Positions 57,230 to 64,000 of a stretch of 64,000 nucleotides of DNA are shown one piece after another; position 1 is the first letter of the stretch; every line of letters begins with the position of its first letter. Under the pieces are notes generated by a model. The model was not told the DNA's origin. It saw only the letters and a list, made by a program, of their open reading frames with translations, and did not search any database. This stretch comes from Saccharum officinarum (taxonomy: Eukaryota; Streptophyta; Magnoliopsida; Poales; Poaceae). A program made the translations under genes and the position numbers. The stretch is taken from assembly GCA_020631735.1 (NCBI GenBank), contig CM036191.1:38299335-38363334 (forward strand). Direction: 5' to 3'.

Positions 57230-57545
57230 AAACACCCAACTTGCTGCCTGCTCCCTAAACAGCGCAGATCGCAAAAGTAAATGCACCGCAAGTAGCAAAG
57301 TAGCAAATCGCCGGGAAGCAAACCGGCGTTTTAAAGCGTCCAGGTCTCGGCGTGAGACTACTAAACGCCGATGTTTAACGGGTCGGCGTGGAATGATCTC
57401 ACGCCGAGGTCTGGCAGTGACACGCCACGTTTTTGCTGACGTGGCAGACTTTGGCGTATTCTTCAGCGTTTTATTATTTAACGCCGAACTTTAGGTTTAT
57501 CTTTAAAAATAGTTTCTGGAGGGGTCTACTTATAGAGATAGTTTT
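57230..57545. repeat. Segment with short inverted repeats, possibly a MITE
   Basis: Several copies of the core CGGCGT / ACGCCGA in both orientations, including TCTCGGCGTGAGA (about 57345) facing TCTCACGCCGAGGT (about 57398), which could form a hairpin. No ends with target duplication found. Confidence 0.35.
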
Positions 57546-59236
57546 TAGAAAGGACTAAAATGCAAAAATGTCACTAGGGACTCCACCGGAGTTCCCCGGG
57601 CTTTCCATTCCAACTCAGACAATATAATGTTCACCAAACCTGGCCTCTGACTATTCCATTCCCAACCGATGTAGTAGAACTGCAAGCAGTACAGTTTTTC
57701 TCCATTGAGACAAGGGAAAAAAAAGAACAACTACAGGACACACCGATATATAGAACTAGGAGAACGCTATGCACGTTGCTGCGGAAATTATCTTTGAAAT
57801 TATACTATTTATATTTACTAATATATGAATGAATAAATATCACAATACATGCTACTGGATGATTTTTAGCATTCTGATGTAGACAACTAAATATATGTTA
57901 GTAAATGACGTGGTTTGCTAATGTGAATAGCTTGAACGAAGACATAATGTCATGTGCTAGTGGAGCTGATGTGGGCACTTTCCAAGGAGGAATAATTAAA
58001 TGTGCTAGATAGTGGAGTGTTCTAGTGAATGCTGATGTGGACACTTTGTATGGTAAGAGAAATTGCTAGAGGGATTTTGCTTTATTAGAGTTATAAATAG
58101 ATAGACATAGTGGCAGAGACGCAGTCCAATGAACACGGCCACACACGGGACGATGCAGTGCCCTGGGGGACATCCGAGGGAGTCACGGGAACTCCACCAG
58201 ACTTCCCGAGGACTTCCAACGCTCGCGTAGACAAGTCGCCTCTCTGGCTTTCCATCACGCTTGTCCTAGCCAAATATGTTTAGTATAGAGTTATAGACAC
58301 CGTGCAATATACTAATAATCATACAATAGTTATTTATATGCTTATTGTCTCCATCTCCCTCCAGCTCGTTCAATATGAAAAGCGCTTTACCTGAGAGGAG
58401 AGAGTCCAACGGAGCAGTTACAACAAAGAGGAGCCACGTCACAACTTCACAAGTCACAAAAGAGGACAAAAGTCACAAGTCACAAATTTTCGTCTGGACA
58501 AGAGATGGGTGTGGAGTTGCTCCAAAGCCTGACCGGCATGCTTCGGAGGCGTTGACGACGGTTTCAGCATAAGTTACTACTTACTACTCTGTGGCGTCCG
58601 GCGGAGTACCTCTGGAAGCTTTTTGTACTTGTGTTTGACTCCCCTTGCTCCCACCTCAGATGAACTACGACGTGGCAAAGGGTTGTTTATTCAAAGCTGC
58701 AATGGAGTCATCAAAGGGAGCAAGCGCACCTCGGAGCAGAGGAGCCTCGGTTTCGTTTTCTTAACACAGCTCTACTACTACCTGTCTTGCTGACTGGCTG
58801 TTCACACACTGGCCCCCGGGAATTCAGATTGAGGTCTCAGGGACTCCGCCGGACTTCCCAGCAACTTTCCATTGCAACTCACACAATGTTGACCAAACCT
58901 TGCCCCTGAGGATCTCTGACTATTCTCTATTCCAGCACTTTGCCATGACGGGGATGAGTGAACCGTCCTGAAAATTGGAATAGGAGACCGTAGCCCAACC
59001 CTAGGAGCCCCTAGCCCCGCCCCCACCACCGGCGCCCGCACCCCACCTCCCCCTCCTCTCCCCTCGCTGCTCCCCTCCCCTTCTCACCCCTGTGCGGGAG
59101 TGCGCCCAGAGGTGAGCGCGGCAAGGACGTCGCCGCCGGTGGGCCTCCTCCACTGCCAGGGGCTGATGCCGCCACCGGAGCCTCTTTTCAGCCGCTCGTG
59201 GGGGCTAGATCTGGCGCCCCAAGGCCACCTGCCCCT
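57546..59236. other. Unassigned sequence, no gene supported
   Basis: Contains three copies of a GGGACTCC(A/G)CCGGA..TTCCC phrase (57580, 58188, 58830) and a GGGAGCAAGCGCACCTCGGA phrase (58717) that also occurs near 46859. A TTATAAATAGATAG motif is at about 58091. A GC-rich patch at 58975-59225 precedes the Gypsy pol. No frame shows a domain. Confidence 0.4.
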
Positions 59237-60182
59237 CCTTGCTAGATGCTAAAGCTATAAGAGAAGTCCAATTCACAACTTGGCTAGCAAATATCATCAT
59301 GGTCAAGAAAAAAACGGAAAATGACGAATGTGTATCGATTTTACAGATCTCAATAAAGCATGCCCAAAAGATAATTTCCCACTACCAAGAATCGACACAC
59401 TAGTTGATCAAGCAGCTGGAAGTGAAATGCTAAGTTTCTTAGATTGTTTCTCAGAATATCATCAAATCTGGATGAGAAAAGAAGATGAAGAATTTACAAG
59501 TTTTATCACACCATTTGGAACATACTGCTTTATAAGAATGATAGAGGGGCTTCACAATGCAGGCACAACATTTGTCAGGATGACTTCAACAGTGCTCAAA
59601 AGTCAGATTGACAAAAACTTGCTAGCTTATGTCGACGACATAGTTATCAAGAGCAAGAAAAGACAAGATCAAATTCAAGAACTTCAAGAAATATTCTCAA
59701 ATCTGAGAAAAGGAAATTTAAAACTAAATCCTGAAAAATGTACCTTCGGAGTACAGAAAGAAAAAATTTTAGGCTGCATTGTATCAGCAAAAGAGATAGA
59801 TCCAAACCCAGACAAAGTTCAAGCAATTTTGAACATGAGAATTTCTAAAAATATAAAAGATTTTCAAAAACTGACTGGAAAACTTGCAGCTTTAAACAAA
59901 TTCATCTCAAAATCAGCAGAACGAAGCTTAACAATATTTCAGGCACTCAAAGGATCCAAAAGAGACTTCGTACGGGGACCTTTGCAGCAACATGCATTTG
60001 AAGAGATAAAAAAAATATCTACTACAGCCAAACACATTGATTTCACCAACACTAGGAGCAGATTTGCTATTATATGTCTCAGTCACAAAAACAGCAGTAA
60101 GTGCAGTATTAGTCCAAGAACAAGAAACAAATCATTCAAAATATTAAGTACCAGTCTACTATTTTTCAGAAGCATTATCTGA
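59237..60182 (+). pseudogene. Tat/Grande-type Gypsy reverse transcriptase, broken
   Basis: The 5' part of the element is missing; similarity starts at about 59237 (AKAIREVQFTTWLANII), with a frameshift before 59328. From there RT motifs appear in order: FTDLNKACPKDNFPLPRID, EYHQIWM, TSFITPFGTYCFIRM, the catalytic YVDDI at 59628-59642, LNPEKCTFGV and LGCIVS. The thumb/connection follows with LTGKLAALNKFISKSAER. This is the Tat lineage pattern (Retand/Grande relatives). The frame shifts at about 60170 before the first RNase H ends. Confidence 0.85.
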
Positions 60183-60870
60183 ATCAAAAGTATACTACTC
60201 TGAGATTGAGAAAATCGCATACACAATTTTAACAGCATCAAGAAAGTTGAAGCACTACTTTCAGGCCCATAAAATCAGAGTTTCACAAATTACCCTCTGA
60301 AAAAAGTATTATAAAGTTGCAGAATAACAGGAAGACTAGGAAAATGGGCAACAGAATTATCTCAATATTTTATAGAATTTGAAAAAAGAACATCAATAAA
60401 ATCTCAAGTCCTAGCAGACTTCATAGCAGATTGGACACCCTCCCAAAGTTCAAGAGAAGACAAGAAGCAACCAGAATGTACAATATATTACGATGGCGCA
60501 TGGGGCTTCACAGGTGCTGGAGCAGCTGCAATAATCACCTCACCTTCAGGCATAAAGATGAAATATGCTGCAAGACTAGAATTTCAGTGTACAAACAACA
60601 TAGCAGAATACGAAGCCGTTTTATTGGGACTTCGCAAAGCAAAAGCAATGGGAATCCAAAGATTGGTAATCAAAACAGATTCACAAATTGTAGCAGGACA
60701 CATTGAAAAGACTACAAAGCAAGAGATCCAGAATTAGCAAAATACTTGCAATTTCTCAGAGATCAAGAGAAACATTTTGAAGGTTTCACAGTCAAAAACA
60801 TCTCAAGAAATGATAATTCAGATACAGACGAACTAGCAAAAGCTGCAGCACAAAATTTAAGTCTCTCTCA
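60183..60870 (+). pseudogene. Gypsy RNase H domains, broken
   Basis: The ordinary RNase H ends as SEALSESKVYYSEIEKIAY in a shifted frame at 60170-60230. A second, archaeal-type RNase H, a hallmark of the Tat lineage, follows with YYDGAWG (first D, about 60486), NNIAEYEAVL (E), IKTDSQIV (D) and DTDELAKAAA (last D, in the 60746-61240 frame). A stop at about 60735 separates the last part. Confidence 0.8.
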
Positions 60871-61129
60871 AGATGTTTTCTATCAAATCTTAAAACAAGC
60901 ATCCATCAAAGCAGTGCAAGCTACACCCAGAGAAGTCCATATAATACAAAGTGAAGACTGTAGAGCCCTAATTATGGCTTACCTTCATGGGCACTATGAG
61001 CCTAAAAATGAAGTCAACAATATAAGAATGAAGCAAAGAACAAGAAATTACAATATTATCAACAATCAGCTATACAAACAAGTAATATGTGCACCATTAC
61101 TCAAATGTATATTAGTAGAAGAGGAAAAA

Positions 61130-62181
61130 AAATCTACTATCACAAATACACGAAGGAATTTGCGGCACACATCCTGGAGCAAGAACAATGGCAGGAAAAG
61201 TATTCCGTCACGGATTTTATTGGCCATCGGCCCAAAATGACAGCAAAGAAATTGTCAAATCTTGCCATAATTGTCAAATGTCTGCAAGCAAAGTAATGAA
61301 TCCAGCAACAAATCTACAAACAATAGAACCAACTTGGCCATTGGCGAGATAGAGAATTGACATCATTGGAAAGCTACCTACAGCACAAGGAAACCTTCAA
61401 TATGCAGTTGTGGCAGTGGAATATTTCACTAAGTGGATCGAAGCTAAACCAGTGACAAACATGTCATCTTTCACAATGAAGAAATTTCTTTGGCAAAACA
61501 TCATTTGTCATTTCGAAGTTCCAAGGCACATAACAGTAGATAATTGAACTCAATTTGACAGCCAAAATTTCAGAGAGTATTGTGAAAGTCTGGGAATTCA
61601 ATTATGTTTCGCATCAGTAAAACACACACAATCAAACGGTGCAGTCGAACGAGCAAATGGAATTATATGCATAGGAATATCAAATGCCTCGTTGGGCTAC
61701 CAAAAGGCAAATGGGTGGATGAGTTACCTAAAGTTGTTTGGGTACATAACACCACAGTTTCAAGATCAACAAACTTCTCCCCTTTCGAATTACTTTATGG
61801 AGAAGAAGCGATGACGCCTGAAGAGATACAATTTCAAGGACTAAGAACAAATATTGAAATAATAGATGAAGACCAACAAATGACAAACAAATATTTACTA
61901 GAGGAAGAAAGAATGAAGACGATTCAGAATCTTGAGAAATATCAAAAGGAAACAGAAAGTTGGTACAATAAGAAAGTCAAACCAAGACAATTATCACCAG
62001 GAGACTTTGTCTTGAAAAGAAAAAGAAATGAAGACACAGTCGGAAAATTTTAGCAAAAATAGGAAGGACCGTTCCTCATTATAAGAACCAACAAGCCAGG
62101 AGCATTTCACCTAGCAGACATGAGTGGGAAGAAAATTGATCACACATTCAATATTCAAGACTTACGAAGATACTATCCCTA
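61130..62181 (+). pseudogene. Gypsy integrase, broken
   Basis: HHCC zinc region (SCHNCQM) at about 61260, then the core: ERIDIIG-like IDIIGKLPTAQG (first D, about 61356), TVDN (second D, about 61531), and NGAVERAN (E, about 61646). In-frame stops replace a residue before RIDIIG (TAG) and after TVDN (TGA), and a frameshift near 61690 splits the C-terminal part. The last frame (61700-62053) has WVHNTTVSRST and FELLYGEEA; the tail to 62181 reads IQDLRRYYP then stop. Three separate breaks show it is dead. Confidence 0.82.
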
Positions 62182-62499
62182 GAATTTGTTTTCATCTTTG
62201 TACAAAATAGATTAGCTTTTACATTCTGAAAAATTTCAATTCAAATATAAACGAGCTACACTCTTTTTCCACTCAAGAGGAACCCTTCGCAGGGTGAGTG
62301 GTTTTTTAACGAGGCAGTCTCCATTGTAAATTCTCATCAAAGTATAAATGAGAAAGCTAGTTCCCCTAAAAACAATCTTATCAACGGCCGAAGAGTATAC
62401 TTTAAATATACTCATGTATCGGCAAAACACCCAAAGTAGGTAGCATCATTATTCGAACAAGCAAAAAACGATGCTAACCTATCAAAAGAATCATAAAAT
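62182..62499 (+). other. 3' untranslated part of the Gypsy element
   Basis: Non-coding, with phrases common downstream of pol in Tat elements. No PPT or LTR is seen before the tandem arrays. Confidence 0.5.
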
Positions 62500-63400
62500 A
62501 TATTCACTAAGGTGAATTTTGACTTAAAAATGAAGTCTGCATGTTATCTTCGCTAGAAAGAGCAAATAATATTTTCAAATTCACTAAGGTGAATTTTGAC
62601 TTCAAAAATGAAGTCTACATGTTATCTTCGCCAAAAAGAGCGAATAATATTTCAAATTCACTAAGGTAAATTTTGACTTAAAAAAAGTCTGCATGTTATC
62701 TTCGCCAGAAAGAGTGAACAATATTTCAAATTCACTAAGGTGAATTTTGACTTCAAAAATGAAGTATGCATGTAATCTTCGCCAGAAAGAGCGAATAATA
62801 TTTTCAAATTCACTAAGGTGAATTTTGACTTCAAACATGAAGTCTGCATGTTATCTTCGCCAGAAAGAGCGAACAATATTTCAAATTCACTAAGGTGAAT
62901 TTTGACTTCAAAAATGAAGTCTGCATGTTATCTTCGCCAAAAAGAGCGAATAATATTTCAAATTCACTAAGGTGAATTTCGACTTCAAAAAAGAAGTCTG
63001 CATGTTATCTTTGTCAGAAAGAGCGAACAATATTTCAAATTCACTAAGGTGAATTTTGACTTCAAAAATAAAGTCTGCATGTTATCTTCGCTAGAAAGAG
63101 CGAATAATATTTCAAATTCACTAAGGTGAATTTTGACTTCAAAAAATGAAGTCTGCATGTTATCTTCGCCAGAAAGAGTGAATAATATTTTCAAATTCAC
63201 TAAGGTGAATTTTGACTTCAAAAAAGAAGTTTGCATGTTATCTTCGCCAGAAAGAGCGAATATTATTTCAAATTCACTAAGGTAAATTTTGACTTCAAAA
63301 ATGAAGTCTGCATGTTATCTTCGCCAGAAAGAGCGAATAATATTTTCCAATTCACTGAGGTAAATTTTAACTTTAAAAATGAAGTCAGGTAAATTTTGAG
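62500..63400. repeat. Tandem array, 12 units of about 77 bp
   Basis: The marker CACTAAGGTGAATTTTGACT starts at 62505, 62582, 62659, 62733, 62811, 62888, 62965, 63042, 63119, 63198, 63275 and 63353 (some copies mutated). Each unit continues through AAATGAAGTCTGCATGTTATC and TTCGCCAGAAAGAGCGAA. Long 3' arrays of this kind are known from Grande-like elements. Confidence 0.92.
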
Positions 63401-63404
63401 TTCA

Positions 63405-64000
63405 ACACTAAGGTAAAAATTTGATTTCATAAAATACGAAGTCAATTCATCGCCTTCGCTTAAAAAGTAAGGGGACGGTGTTTTCAAATTTACCTAAAGT
63501 GAAATTTGATTTCACAAAATACGAAGTCAATTCATCGCCTTCGCTTAAAAAGTAAGGGGACGGTGTTTTCAAATTTACGTAACGTGAAATTTGATTTCAC
63601 AAAATACGAAGTCAATTCATCGCCTTCGCTTAAAAAAAGTGAGGGGACAGTGTTTTCAAATTTACCTAAAGTGAAATTTGATTTCACAAAATACGAAGTC
63701 AATTCATCGCCTTCGCTTAAAAAAGTGAGGGGACGGTGTTTTCAAATTTACCTAAAGTGAAATTTGATTTCACAAAATACGAAGTCAATTCATCGCCTTC
63801 GCTTAAAAAAAGTGAGGGGACGGTGTTTTCAAATTTACCTAAAGTGAAATTTGATTTCATAAAATACGAAGTCAATTCATCGCCTTTGTTTAAAAAAGTG
63901 AGGGGACGGTGTTTTCAAATTTACCTAAGTGAAATTTGATTTCAGAAAATAACGAAGTCAATTCATCGCCTTCGCTTAAAAAGTGAGGGGACAGTGTTTT
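63405..64000. repeat. Second tandem array, units of about 86 bp, runs past the window
   Basis: The marker GAAGTCAATTCATCGCC starts at 63438, 63523, 63608, 63695, 63781, 63868 and 63954. Each unit includes GGGGACGGTGTTTTCAAATT and CTAAAGTGAAATTTGATTTC. It shares the GTGAAWTTTGA core with the 77-bp unit but is otherwise different. Confidence 0.92.

Noticed and set aside
62602..63939. Frames of about 67-84 codons repeating a KSKFTLVNLK-like or KVKFDFTKYEVNSS-like motif
   Set aside because: Simple translation of the 77- and 86-bp arrays.
62500..64000. CRISPR-like regular repeats
   Set aside because: Units are contiguous tandem copies without unique spacers and follow a Gypsy pol in a plant genome.

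Overview
This window is nuclear DNA of a grass, most likely a panicoid/Andropogoneae species. The inference rests on intron-bearing plant gene fragments, TATA/telobox/TGGGCC promoters, Tourist-type MITEs, and Tekay-, SIRE- and Tat/Grande-like LTR retrotransposons; the species cannot be fixed from the sequence alone. I found no intact protein-coding gene that I can name. The window is almost entirely nested transposable elements plus a small duplicated transcription-unit family. It has two 100-N gaps (17178-17277 and 50006-50105).

Layout. 1-7963: a young non-autonomous LTR element on the minus strand (3.06-kb LTRs, 1.9-kb internal region without gag or pol, PBS and polypurine tract visible). 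7964-10566: low-copy-looking DNA with one exact exon of a 20S proteasome alpha-5 gene on the minus strand. 10567-14236: a solo LTR. 14237-17177: a 5'-truncated copia element with a broken gag. 17278-27200: a minus-strand tandem family (copies A, B, X, C; a detached promoter copy D lies at about 40.5-40.8 kb). Copy X is broken by a 1-kb insertion with a 9-bp target duplication, a Tourist-like MITE, a deleted Gypsy element with a 33-bp repeat array, and a long-TIR Mutator-like element.

27785-37695: a minus-strand LINE (ORF1 plus endonuclease part of ORF2) split by two solo LTRs (28554-32705 and 32751-35667), each with a target-site duplication. 37.7-39.97 kb: a copia LTR. 41970-42410: a frameshifted MCAfunc-domain gene fragment. 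43147-44177: a third related copia LTR, inverted. 44.2-47.3 kb: small repeats and a CACTA-like fragment. 47414-50005: a SIRE-type copia 5' LTR, PBS and broken gag, ending at the second gap. 50617-52914: a Tourist-like MITE, then a foldback/Stowaway-like element carrying a complete small CACTA element with perfect 3-bp target duplication. 52990-57085: a LINE ORF2 tail followed by a LINE ORF1 joined directly to a LINE-like 3' end. 59237-64000: a degenerate Tat/Grande-type Gypsy pol (RT, RNase H, integrase) followed by two tandem arrays with periods of about 77 and 86 bp that run off the window.

The genes do not form a pathway. The coherent story is the order of nested insertions, readable from target-site duplications and from reading frames that rejoin when insertions are removed. 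I see no convincing undescribed biological system. The parts most worth follow-up are the tandem family with shared TGGGCC/telobox promoters, the young non-autonomous LTR element, and the long-TIR element carrying GC-rich DNA.
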